64,000 bases of DNA from an uncultured Polaribacter sp. (GTDB lineage Bacteria; Bacteroidota; Bacteroidia; Flavobacteriales; Flavobacteriaceae), in the NCBI RefSeq assembly GCF_947503875.1, contig NZ_CANNFH010000002.1, forward strand, positions 248,001 through 312,000, in the 5' to 3' direction. The stretch's first letter is position 1; every line of letters begins with the position of its first letter. Made by a program: the position numbers and the translations under genes. The notes under the pieces were generated by a model that had not been told where the DNA came from, ran no database searches, and worked only from the letters and a program-made list of their open reading frames with translations. Shown piece by piece: positions 18,102-26,223 of this stretch.

Positions 18102-18872
18102 ATGGAAAATAAAATACTTACAGGTTCTATAGTTGTATTTGATGAAACGCTCTCGGATTTAGATAATACTATAAATTGTTTTCTGAATATTCCTTTAAAG
18201 AAAAAGTTATATTTAATAGATAATACGTTTAACAACTTTTTTCAATACCTCTTTAACCATTCAGATATAGAGTATATTGCAATAGAAGAAAATATTGGTT
18301 TTGGCGGGGGTCATAATGAAGTATTAGAACATTTAAAAGATAAATCAAATTATCACCTAATTTTAAACCCAGATGTTTCTTTTCAAAAAGATGTAATACC
18401 TAATTTAATATTACAACTAGAAAAAGACAATACAGTGGCAATGATTGCGCCTAAAGTTATTTTTCCTAGCGGAAAACATCAATACTCTTGCAGAAGATAC
18501 CCAACACCAACAGAATTATTGGCAAGAAGATTTCCTTTTTTAAAACAATTTTTTAAAAAAGCATTAGTTACGGGAGAATACCGTGATAAAAATTTAGAAG
18601 AACCCTTTTTTGCAGAATATTTAACAGGATGTTTTCAGTTATATAAAACGGAAGATTTTGTAGCCTTAAAAGGTTTTGATGCTCGCTATTTTTTATACAT
18701 GGAAGATATTGATATTTGTAGAAAAATAGATGATCTTGGTAAGAAAAAACTTTATTTTCCAAAATTAGAAATTGTACATATTTTAAAACAAGGCTCCTCA
18801 AAAAATCTAATACTATTTTTTAGGCACACATCTTCAGCAATAAAGTATTTTTTAAAGTGGGGTTTTAGGTAG
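18102..18872 (+). CDS. Glycosyltransferase family 2, rhamnosyltransferase-like (last gene of cluster)
   Basis: A 256-residue GT-A protein. It has GSIVVFDETLSDLDNTI, LYLIDNT, ENIGFGGGHNEVL, LILNPDVSF, then EYLTGCFQLYKTEDF and YFLYMEDIDICRKI near residue 200. The arrangement resembles WbbL/RfbN rhamnosyltransferases. It begins three bases after the initiating transferase and is the last member of the one-direction cluster; a promoter for purD follows within about 20 bases. Confidence 0.86.
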   Translation: MENKILTGSIVVFDETLSDLDNTINCFLNIPLKKKLYLIDNTFNNFFQYLFNHSDIEYIAIEENIGFGGGHNEVLEHLKDKSNYHLILNPDVSFQKDVIPNLILQLEKDNTVAMIAPKVIFPSGKHQYSCRRYPTPTELLARRFPFLKQFFKKALVTGEYRDKNLEEPFFAEYLTGCFQLYKTEDFVALKGFDARYFLYMEDIDICRKIDDLGKKKLYFPKLEIVHILKQGSSKNLILFFRHTSSAIKYFLKWGFR

Positions 18873-18888
18873 CCAAGTTTTTTTAAAA

Positions 18889-18896
18889 TATATTTG
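18889..18896 (+). promoter_or_regulatory. Probable -7 promoter element of purD
   Basis: TATATTTG matches TAnnTTTG. It lies 21 bases before ATG 18918 and overlaps an alternative TTG start at 18894, so that upstream start would be outside the transcript. This decides the purD start and marks the end of the polysaccharide cluster. Confidence 0.55.
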
Positions 18897-18917
18897 CACT
18901 TCAACAACACAACACAA

Positions 18918-20192
18918 ATGAATATTCTTATTTTAGGTTCTGGAGGTAGAGAACACGCGTTTACAATAAAATTAGTAGAAAGTGCAAAGGTAAATCAGGT
19001 TTTTGTAGCACCAGGAAATGCAGGTACAGACAAAATTGCCACCAATATAAACATTAATCCAACAGACTTTGAAGCGGTTAAAAACACCGTTTTAAATAAC
19101 AATATTAAAATGGTAGTTGTTGGACCAGAAGCACCATTAGTAGCTGGCGTGCACGACTTTTTTCTTGCAGATACAGCGTTAAAAAACATCCCAGTAATTG
19201 GCCCTAAAAAAGACGGGGCAACTTTAGAAGGAAGTAAAGATTTTTCTAAACAATTTATGCAAAAGCATGGAGTGCCAACTGCCAAATACCAATCTTTTAC
19301 TAAAGAAAATTTACAAGATGGTTTTGCTTTTTTAGAAACATTACAGCCACCTTTTGTTTTAAAAGCAGACGGTTTAGCAGCAGGTAAAGGCGTTTTAATT
19401 TTAAACGATTTAGCAGAAGCAAAACAAGAATTAGAAGAAATGGTTTCCAATAAAAAATTCGGCGAAGCTTCAACAACTGTAGTTATAGAAGAATTTTTAA
19501 AAGGAATAGAATTGTCTGTTTTTGTGTTAACAGACGGTAAAAATTATAAAATTTTACCATCAGCAAAAGATTATAAAAGAATTGGCGAAGGAGATACAGG
19601 CTTAAATACAGGCGGAATGGGCGCAATTTCTCCAGTGCCATTTGCAGACAAAGCTTTTTTAGATAAAGTAGAAGAATTGGTAGTAAAACCAACCATAAAC
19701 GGCTTGCAAAAAGACGGTATAGATTACAGAGGCTTTATCTTTATTGGTTTAATGAATGATAATGGAAACCCATCTGTAGTAGAATACAATGTTAGAATGG
19801 GAGATCCAGAAACAGAAGTAGTTCTACCAAGAATAGAATCAGATTTATTTGATTTGTTTGATGGCGTTGCCAACCAAAATTTAAACGAAAAAAGCTTTAA
19901 AGTAACGCCAAAAACAGCCACTACAGTAATGCTAGTTTCTGGCGGTTATCCAGAAGCGTATCAAAAAAACAAAGAAATTACAGGTTTTGATACTGTAACA
20001 GAATCCACTGTTTTTCATGCTGGCACAACAATAAAAAACAATAAAGTAGTAACTAATGGTGGGCGTGTAATGGCCGTAACTTCTTTTGGTAATACCATAG
20101 AAGAAGCCCTAGAAAAGAGTTACAAAAGCATCGATAAAATAAAATTCGATAAAATAAATTACAGAAAAGATATTGGTTTCGATTTGATATAA
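18918..20192 (+). CDS. purD: Phosphoribosylamine--glycine ligase
   Basis: A 424-residue ATP-grasp enzyme for the second step of purine synthesis (GAR synthetase). Motifs: MNILILGSGGREHAF at the N-terminus, VVGPEAPLVAG, KDFSKQFMQKHGVPTA, PFVLKADGLAAGKGV (ATP lysine and glycine loop), GDTGLNTGGMGA and VEYNVRMGDPETEVVLPR. ATG 18918 is chosen because it gives the family N-terminus and follows the promoter. It is a solitary gene, followed by a REP-like repeat. Confidence 0.97.
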   Translation: MNILILGSGGREHAFTIKLVESAKVNQVFVAPGNAGTDKIATNININPTDFEAVKNTVLNNNIKMVVVGPEAPLVAGVHDFFLADTALKNIPVIGPKKDGATLEGSKDFSKQFMQKHGVPTAKYQSFTKENLQDGFAFLETLQPPFVLKADGLAAGKGVLILNDLAEAKQELEEMVSNKKFGEASTTVVIEEFLKGIELSVFVLTDGKNYKILPSAKDYKRIGEGDTGLNTGGMGAISPVPFADKAFLDKVEELVVKPTINGLQKDGIDYRGFIFIGLMNDNGNPSVVEYNVRMGDPETEVVLPRIESDLFDLFDGVANQNLNEKSFKVTPKTATTVMLVSGGYPEAYQKNKEITGFDTVTESTVFHAGTTIKNNKVVTNGGRVMAVTSFGNTIEEALEKSYKSIDKIKFDKINYRKDIGFDLI

Positions 20193-20200
20193 TTTTTTTA

Positions 20201-20283
20201 TTTGGGCGTTTTAACGGGCTTTCGCTACTCGCTTCCCACTTAAAAAAGTGGGAGAGCTCAAACATGCGCTCAATCCTTAACGC
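20201..20283 (+). repeat. REP-like hairpin repeat, copy 1
   Basis: First of three clearly related intergenic elements in the window (others at 47323 and 61105). It opens TTTGGGCGTT, then GGGCTTTCGCTACTCGCTTCCC, an internal hairpin (CCCACTT with AAGTGGG), GAGCTCAAAC, CGCTCAATCC and TTAACGC. It lies just after the purD stop. No T-run follows the hairpin, so it is not a standard terminator. Confidence 0.8.
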
Positions 20284-20403
20284 ACTTATTTAAGTAGTAA
20301 TAGCTAAGTTTTAAACTTCACTTACTTTTTGCAATTGTAAATCAATCAAAACGTGATTTTGTAACTTTACGCAGAGAGATAACAATGTTTCTGCAAAACA
20401 AAA

Positions 20404-21447
20404 ATGTTAAAAAACAAAATAATTATAGCACCTTTAAATTGGGGTTTAGGGCATGCAACACGTTGTGTGCCCATTATAAAAGCTTTAATTAAAAACAAAT
20501 TTGTTCCTATAATAGCATCAGATGGCAATGCATTACTGTATTTAAAAAAAGAATTCCCCACTTTAGAAACAATAGAATTACCCTCATATAATATTTCTTA
20601 TACTAAAAACTTAAAATTAAGTTTACTATTAAATTCGCCTTTTATTTTAAAGGCAATTCGTAATGAAAAACAAATTATAGCAAAATTTATAGCAGAAAAT
20701 AAAAACGTAGCAGGTATAATTTCCGATAATCGATTTGGAGCACATAGCAAACAAGTACCTTCTGTTTATATTTCACACCAATTAAATGTTTTGTCTGGTT
20801 TTACCACATTTATTAGCAGTAAAATACATCAAAATATTATAAACAAGTTTAATGAGTGTTGGGTGCCAGACAATGCTAACTCACAGTTTTCAGGAAAATT
20901 ATCAACTTCAAAAAAAATAAAAAACAAAAAGTTTATTGGTGTTTTAAGCCGATTTGAAAAGGAAGAAAAGCAAAAAAAAATAGCTATTTTGGTTATAATT
21001 TCAGGAGTTGAACCCAACAGAACTTATCTTGAAAATAAATTAAAAGAAACCTTTAAAAATGATACTAGAAATATTGTTTTTGTTTTGGGTAAAGTAGAAG
21101 GTTTACAAAAAAAATGGACGCATAATAATTGTACATTTTACAATTATATGCTTACTCAACAATTACAAGATGCTATTAACAGTGCAAAATTAGTAATTTG
21201 CAGGTCTGGTTATTCTTCTATTATGGATTTAGCTATACTACGCAAAAAGACACTTTTTATACCCACAAAAAATCAACCTGAACAAGAATATTTAGCAGCT
21301 TATTTAGAACAAAATAGTTTTGCGCCTTTTGCTGCATTAGCAAGTTTTAATGTAAAAAAAATAGATCAAGTAAAAAATTATAAAGGTTTAGAAACCCAAA
21401 AAACTGCACTTAATAGTAATTTATTTCGCCTTTTTCAAAGTAAATGA
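20404..21447 (+). CDS. GT28/MurG-like glycosyltransferase
   Basis: A 347-residue GT-B protein. The N-terminus IIIAPLNWGLGHATRCVPIIKAL carries the G-x-G-H motif of MurG and UDP-glucuronosyl transferase relatives, and the C-terminal half has IAILVIISGVEPNRTYLE, VLGKVEG, and LVICRSGYSSIMDLAILRKKTLFIPTKNQPEQEYLAAYL, the nucleotide-sugar-binding region. True MurG is expected in the dcw cluster, so this is a separate transferase of unknown substrate. The last 27 bases overlap the convergent histidine kinase gene. Confidence 0.8.
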   Translation: MLKNKIIIAPLNWGLGHATRCVPIIKALIKNKFVPIIASDGNALLYLKKEFPTLETIELPSYNISYTKNLKLSLLLNSPFILKAIRNEKQIIAKFIAENKNVAGIISDNRFGAHSKQVPSVYISHQLNVLSGFTTFISSKIHQNIINKFNECWVPDNANSQFSGKLSTSKKIKNKKFIGVLSRFEKEEKQKKIAILVIISGVEPNRTYLENKLKETFKNDTRNIVFVLGKVEGLQKKWTHNNCTFYNYMLTQQLQDAINSAKLVICRSGYSSIMDLAILRKKTLFIPTKNQPEQEYLAAYLEQNSFAPFAALASFNVKKIDQVKNYKGLETQKTALNSNLFRLFQSK

Positions 21448-22461
21448 AAATTCAGAACCTTCTCCAAAAGTACTTTTTAGTAAAATAGTTTGATTGTGCG
21501 CTTCTAATATATGTTTTACAATAGATAAGCCTAAGCCAGAGCCACCTTGTTCTCTAGATCTACTTTGGTCTACTCTATAAAAACGCTCAAATAATCTAGG
21601 TAAATGCTCTCTTTGAATGCCTTCTCCGTTATCTGTTACCCTTACAATAAGCTTCTTATCATCATAGTTGCTTACAGAAACAGAGGTAGTGCCATTAGGT
21701 TTTCCGTATTTTATAGAATTTACAATTAAATTTATAAGTACCTGTTCAATTTTTTCAATATCACCCAATACAAAAATTCCCGATTTATAAACTCTATCAA
21801 ACTTTAATGTAATGTTTCTCTTTTTAGCTTTCATTTCAAAAAGATCAAAAGAATTTTGTATTAATTCTAAAATATTAAACGTTTCTATATTTAGGTTTAT
21901 TCCATCCGTTTCTAATTTAGCAATCATGTCTAAATCTTTAGTAACTGCTACCAAACGTTCTACACCTTTATTAGCTCTGTCTAAATATTTTAATCTTATT
22001 TGTTTGTCGTTAATAGCACCTTCAATTAAGGTTAAAAGGTAACCTTGTACAGTAAAAAGTGGAGTTTTTAACTCGTGAGCAACGTTGCCTAAAAAATCTC
22101 TTCTAAAAGAATCTCTTTCTGTTAAACTTTTTATTTCTAGTGTTTTCCCTTCAACATACTTTTGCATTTGCATAGAGAGTTGATCTATGTCTGTAGTGGC
22201 AGAATCACGCTTTAAGTCATCTACATTTAAAATAGAAACTTCTTTATAGATTCTTTTTAATCTGCGGTAAATAAAATGTTCTGCTCTGTACTGAATAATA
22301 AAAAAAGAGATGATAAATAGAATAATAACAGAGATAATAACAGTACTAATACCTAAGTGTTTTACTATAAAAAAGTAAGAAATTGTTGCAATAGCAACAG
22401 AAAGTAAGGTTAAATAAATGGCAGACCAAATGGCATAAGAGTATGTTTTTTTAAGTTTCAT
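21421..22461 (-). CDS. Sensor histidine kinase, PhoR-like
   Basis: A 346-residue membrane kinase. Two helices (about 10-33 and 37-57) leave almost no periplasmic loop, so it probably senses in the membrane or through a partner. The HisKA phospho-acceptor is His129 in NVAHELKTPL, followed by the HATPase domain with N, G1 (VTDNGEGI) and G2 (GGSGLGLSIVKHIL) boxes. It is 11 bases downstream of the response regulator, in one operon. Lack of a PAS domain differs from E. coli PhoR. The signal is unknown; phosphate is only one option, as no pst genes are near. Confidence 0.9.
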   Translation of the reverse strand: MKLKKTYSYAIWSAIYLTLLSVAIATISYFFIVKHLGISTVIISVIILFIISFFIIQYRAEHFIYRRLKRIYKEVSILNVDDLKRDSATTDIDQLSMQMQKYVEGKTLEIKSLTERDSFRRDFLGNVAHELKTPLFTVQGYLLTLIEGAINDKQIRLKYLDRANKGVERLVAVTKDLDMIAKLETDGINLNIETFNILELIQNSFDLFEMKAKKRNITLKFDRVYKSGIFVLGDIEKIEQVLINLIVNSIKYGKPNGTTSVSVSNYDDKKLIVRVTDNGEGIQREHLPRLFERFYRVDQSRSREQGGSGLGLSIVKHILEAHNQTILLKSTFGEGSEFSFTLKKAK

Positions 22462-22472
22462 AACTACTTAAA

Positions 22473-23171
22473 TTATTTGTCTACTCCTTCTAAGACAAAT
22501 TTATAACCAACGCCTTTTACTGTTTTAAAGTGATTGTCTCCAATTTTTTCTCTTAGTTTTCTAATATGTACATCTATGGTTCTGCCGCCAACAACTACTT
22601 CATTACCCCAAACAGTATCTAAAATTACCTCTCTTTTAAATACTTTACCGGGCTTAGAGGTTAACAAAGAGAATAATTCAAATTCTTTTCTTGGTAATGT
22701 AATTTTAACATCTGCCTTGTACACTACATATTCTTCCCTGTCAATAACAATATCACCTATTTTAAAAGTTTCTTCACTTTCTTGTTTTGTTTTAAGCCTT
22801 CGTAGTAAAGATTTTATTTTACTTACTAAAACTTTAGGCTTTATGGGTTTGGTAATGTAATCATCTGCACCGGCTTCAAAACCAGCAACCTGAGAGTAAT
22901 CTTCTCCTCTTGCAGTTAAAAAAGATATAATAACGTTTTCTAGCGTGCTAATTTTTCTAATTTTTTCACAAGCTTCAATACCATCCATCTCTGGCATCAT
23001 AATATCTAAAAGTATTAAATGAGGATGGTGTTTTTTAGCAGATTTTATGGCTTCAATTCCATTATTAGCTGTAAAAACCTGATAACCTTCATTTTTAAGA
23101 TTGTATCCTACAATTTCTATGATATCTGGTTCGTCATCTACCAATAAAATTTTAATATCTCCTTTATTCAT
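22473..23171 (-). CDS. Response regulator, OmpR/PhoB family
   Basis: A 232-residue two-domain regulator. The receiver domain (1-120) has the acidic pair VDDEP, phospho-acceptor Asp56 in LLLDIMMPE, Thr in FLTARG and Lys in ITKPIKP. The C-terminal winged helix (about 135-228) ends TIDVHIRKLREKIGDNHFKTVKGVGYKF, the DNA-recognition and wing motif. It is the first gene of the pair with the kinase behind it. On the complement, TAAATTTG at 23219-23226 may be the -7 element. Confidence 0.93.
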   Translation of the reverse strand: MNKGDIKILLVDDEPDIIEIVGYNLKNEGYQVFTANNGIEAIKSAKKHHPHLILLDIMMPEMDGIEACEKIRKISTLENVIISFLTARGEDYSQVAGFEAGADDYITKPIKPKVLVSKIKSLLRRLKTKQESEETFKIGDIVIDREEYVVYKADVKITLPRKEFELFSLLTSKPGKVFKREVILDTVWGNEVVVGGRTIDVHIRKLREKIGDNHFKTVKGVGYKFVLEGVDK

Positions 23172-23334
23172 AATTCCTTTAGAAAATTTTATTTTTCAAA
23201 AATAGCGAAAATATAAAACAAATTTACATTCTTAACAATCATTTAATTTTGAAGGATACGTGCATAACTTTAAGTTAACTTTTTATTTTATTTTAACTTT
23301 TTAAGAGTTTACTTTAAATTATTCTTAGTAATAA

Positions 23335-23364
23335 TTTGTTGTATTATTAAAAAGTGTAACTTTA
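23335..23364 (+). promoter_or_regulatory. Promoter of the T9SS lamin-tail protein gene
   Basis: TTTG at 23335-23338 and TAACTTTA at 23357-23364 are separated by 18 bases, close to the Bacteroidetes sigma spacing of about 19. The last base of the -7 box differs from consensus (A for G). The ATG follows after 23 bases. Confidence 0.6.
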
Positions 23365-23387
23365 AGGGGAATTTAAAACCCTCTATT

Positions 23388-25370
23388 ATGAATGTGAGAT
23401 ACCCTAAAATCACTTTATTTACTTTAATTTTTACCGCTTTTTCTTTTAGTCAAGATTTACTAATTACCGGCGTTTTTGATGGGCCAAACATAGGTGGAAC
23501 ACCAAAAGGAGTTGAATTATACGTTATAAATAACATACCAGATTTAAGTATATACAGTCTTGGTAGTGCAAATAATGGTGGTGGTTCAGATGGTGAAGAG
23601 TTTACGTTTGCTGCAGATGCTGTTACAGCCGGTTCATTTATTTATGTATCTGTAGAGGAATCTCAATTTAAGGTCTTTTTTGGTTTTGCCCCTAATTATG
23701 TAGATGGTTCTATGGGTTTAAATGGAGATGACGCTGTAGAACTTTTTAAAAATGGAATAGTAATAGATACGTTTGGTGACATTAATAAAGATGGTACTGG
23801 AGAAAGTTGGAATTATCAAGATGGCTGGGCTTACAGGTTAAATACTACAAAACCAGACGGAACCTTTGTTTTAAATAATTGGAAATTTAGCGGAACTAAT
23901 AAATTAGAAGGAGGAACAACAAATGCTACAACAAATATTCCTTTTCCCTTAGCAAGTTATAAAGCATTTATTTCTACAGAGCCAGGGTTGTTTATAAACT
24001 CTCCTTTAGCTGTGGCTTATGAAAACAGAAGTTCTGTGATTACCAATATTACAGTTACTAATTTTATACTCTCTGGAAATAATGGCAATAACATGGGGAA
24101 TAATTCGGGGGATGGTTTTATTAAAAGGACTTTAGAAGTACAAGGTGGTGCAAAAGAGGTTACTTCTTTTTTTAGCACAATATTACCAGCTATAGTTGTT
24201 GAAGCAGGTAAAACATACACTTTAACAATGGAGTTGGTAGATAATAATGGAGATAGTTTGGCAACTCCCGTAATTAGCGCAGTAACTTTTAATATAAATT
24301 TTCCTTGTGATATTCTATTGGGAGACTATGTTTTTTCTTGTAATTCTATAACTACAGGTATAGATACCTACAACATTGCTATTCCTTTTACAATGGGAAA
24401 AACTTCAACATACACGTTAAGTAGTAATTTTGGTACCATTCAGGGAGATGATCCGTCAGTAAATGAAACAGGTACCATACATATTGTAAACATACCAGAA
24501 GGAACAGATATTATTTTTGAACTAAAGGGAGATGTAACAAATAGCAAGTGTGATTTTAGTAGAACTATTACTTCACCTACTTGCCTACCAGAGCCAATTT
24601 GCCCAAATGTTGGTAGTTTAATTATTACAGAAATTATGCAAAATCCGTCTGCTGTTAGCGATAGTAATGGTGAGTATTTTGAGGTTTACAACACATCAAA
24701 TACTGCCATAGATTTATTAGGCTGGTCTATTGCTACTGTTACAACAGGCGTGCCAGCTACATCAGTAATAGATAAATCTGTTATTGTACCTGCAAATGGT
24801 TACGTTGTATTAGGTGAAAATAATGATATGACTACAAATGGTGGCGTTTTTGTAAATTATAAATACGAGAATAAACTATTTTTAGGCAATAATGCTGCAA
24901 CAATCGTTTTAAGTTGTGGAAGTAAAATGATGGATGAAGTTAGTTATGATGGAGGAACTACATTTCCAAACCCTAGTGGTAAAAGTATGGAACTCGCTAC
25001 AGACAAATATTCGGCAATTGATAATAATTTGGGCATAAATTGGGCAGAGGCTACAGTAGAAATAACTTCTGGAGGGGATTTAGGAACACCAGGTGCTGCC
25101 AATTCGTTTGTTTTAAATGTAACAAACAATACTATTTTGGAGTTTTCTACCTATCCAAACCCAATTACCAATAAAGAACTTACAATTGTTACTAGTAATT
25201 CAAATACTAAAGAGATTGTAATTTATAATTTACTAGGTAAAAAAGTTTTAGCTACTAAATTTTCTGAAGTAAAAACTACTATAGATGTTTCTGAAGTAAA
25301 TAATGGAATTTATATTTTAAAAGTAACTGAAGAAGGTAAAACGGCTACTAAAAAATTAATAATTCAATAA
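23388..25370 (+). CDS. Secreted lamin-tail domain protein with T9SS sorting domain
   Basis: A 660-residue exported protein. Residues 1-21 are a signal peptide (MNVRYPKITLFTLIFTAFSFS). Two lamin-tail (LTD) type modules are visible: residues 22-180, with GTPKGVELYVIN and GDDAVELFKNGIVIDTFG, and about 415-575, with ITEIMQNPS, GEYFEVYN and VLGENN. The last 75 residues are a type A sorting tail (YPNPI, VIYNLLGKKVL, NGIYILKV, KKLIIQ) that would direct passage through the T9SS. The LTD pairing is common beside secreted nucleases in this group, but no nuclease domain is present here, so an adhesive or binding role is inferred. Confidence 0.85.
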   Translation: MNVRYPKITLFTLIFTAFSFSQDLLITGVFDGPNIGGTPKGVELYVINNIPDLSIYSLGSANNGGGSDGEEFTFAADAVTAGSFIYVSVEESQFKVFFGFAPNYVDGSMGLNGDDAVELFKNGIVIDTFGDINKDGTGESWNYQDGWAYRLNTTKPDGTFVLNNWKFSGTNKLEGGTTNATTNIPFPLASYKAFISTEPGLFINSPLAVAYENRSSVITNITVTNFILSGNNGNNMGNNSGDGFIKRTLEVQGGAKEVTSFFSTILPAIVVEAGKTYTLTMELVDNNGDSLATPVISAVTFNINFPCDILLGDYVFSCNSITTGIDTYNIAIPFTMGKTSTYTLSSNFGTIQGDDPSVNETGTIHIVNIPEGTDIIFELKGDVTNSKCDFSRTITSPTCLPEPICPNVGSLIITEIMQNPSAVSDSNGEYFEVYNTSNTAIDLLGWSIATVTTGVPATSVIDKSVIVPANGYVVLGENNDMTTNGGVFVNYKYENKLFLGNNAATIVLSCGSKMMDEVSYDGGTTFPNPSGKSMELATDKYSAIDNNLGINWAEATVEITSGGDLGTPGAANSFVLNVTNNTILEFSTYPNPITNKELTIVTSNSNTKEIVIYNLLGKKVLATKFSEVKTTIDVSEVNNGIYILKVTEEGKTATKKLIIQ

Positions 25371-25393
25371 AAATTATAGTTTAACCATTTTAA

Positions 25394-25430
25394 AAAAAGC
25401 TCTCGTATTTCGAGAGCTTTTTGTTTTTTT
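25394..25430 (+). terminator. Rho-independent terminator after the LTD protein gene
   Basis: A perfect 12-bp stem (AAAAAGCTCTCG with CGAGAGCTTTTT) around the loop TATTT, followed by TTGTTTTTTT. It begins 23 bases after the stop codon. Confidence 0.92.
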
Positions 25431-25458
25431 ACTATCTTTAGATTGACAAAAGAAAAAG

Positions 25459-26163
25459 ATGAATTTAAAAACTAAACTTACCAATATTCTATTTTTAGAT
25501 ATAGAAACAGTACCTCAAGAAGAAAATTGGAACGATGTTTCAGAAACATTACAAGAACTTTTTACAAAAAAGACAGCTTACCAACGTAAAGAAGAAATTA
25601 CGGCAGAAGATTTTTATGGAAGAGCTGGTATTTGGGCAGAGTTTGGTAAAATAGTATGTATTTCTGTAGGGTATTTTGTAGAAAACCAGTTTAGGGTTAC
25701 TTCTTTTTATGGTGATGATGAAATGCAAATTTTAATCGATTTTAAAAAGATTTTAGAGAAACATTTCTCTAAACCTTCGCAAATGTTATGCGCACATAAT
25801 GGCAAAGAATTCGATTTTCCTTTTATTGCCAGAAGAATGATTATACACGGAATTGCATTGCCAAATAAGTTGAATTTATTTGGTAAAAAACCTTGGGAAG
25901 TAGCACACTTAGATACCTTAGAATTATGGAAGTTTGGAGATTATAAACATTATACTTCCTTAAAACTATTAACTGAAATTTTAGGAATTCCTTCTCCTAA
26001 AGATGATATTGATGGGAGTGAAGTAGCGAAAGTCTATTACAAAGAAAAAAATATAGAAAGAATTGTAAAATACTGCGAAAAAGATACAATTGCTGTAGCA
26101 CAGATCTTATTGAAATTTAATAATCAAGAAATTTTAAATGCTGAGGATATTATAAGTGTTTAA
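25459..26163 (+). CDS. 3'-5' exonuclease, DnaQ-like RNase H fold (DNA_pol_B_exo2 type)
   Basis: A 234-residue nuclease-like protein. Exo I is ILFLDIETVP (Asp and Glu metal ligands), Exo II is LCAHNGKEFDFPFIARRM near residue 115, and the Exo III region is VKYCEKDTIAVAQILLKF near residue 205. This matches the family once labelled predicted PolB exonuclease of polysaccharide loci. It probably trims single-stranded nucleic acid; the true substrate is unknown. A single gene between two strong terminators, with a possible TATCTTTA -7 element at 25433. Confidence 0.82.
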   Translation: MNLKTKLTNILFLDIETVPQEENWNDVSETLQELFTKKTAYQRKEEITAEDFYGRAGIWAEFGKIVCISVGYFVENQFRVTSFYGDDEMQILIDFKKILEKHFSKPSQMLCAHNGKEFDFPFIARRMIIHGIALPNKLNLFGKKPWEVAHLDTLELWKFGDYKHYTSLKLLTEILGIPSPKDDIDGSEVAKVYYKEKNIERIVKYCEKDTIAVAQILLKFNNQEILNAEDIISV

Positions 26164-26164
26164 A

Positions 26165-26202
26165 AAAAAGCCTGATAAATTTTAATTTATGAGGCTTTTT
26201 TT
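26165..26202. terminator. Bidirectional terminator between exonuclease and ABC-F genes
   Basis: AAAAAGCCT pairs with AGGCTTTTT, and an inner ATAAAT pairs with ATTTAT after one mismatch. T-runs on both strands fit termination of the two convergent genes. Confidence 0.9.
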
Positions 26203-26223
26203 ATTTACTTTAATCTAATAATT

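Noticed and set aside
6568..18872. Recently transferred island judged by composition
   Set aside because: The cluster is A+T rich, but so is the whole window; no integrase, tRNA or flanking direct repeat was seen, so transfer cannot be supported here.
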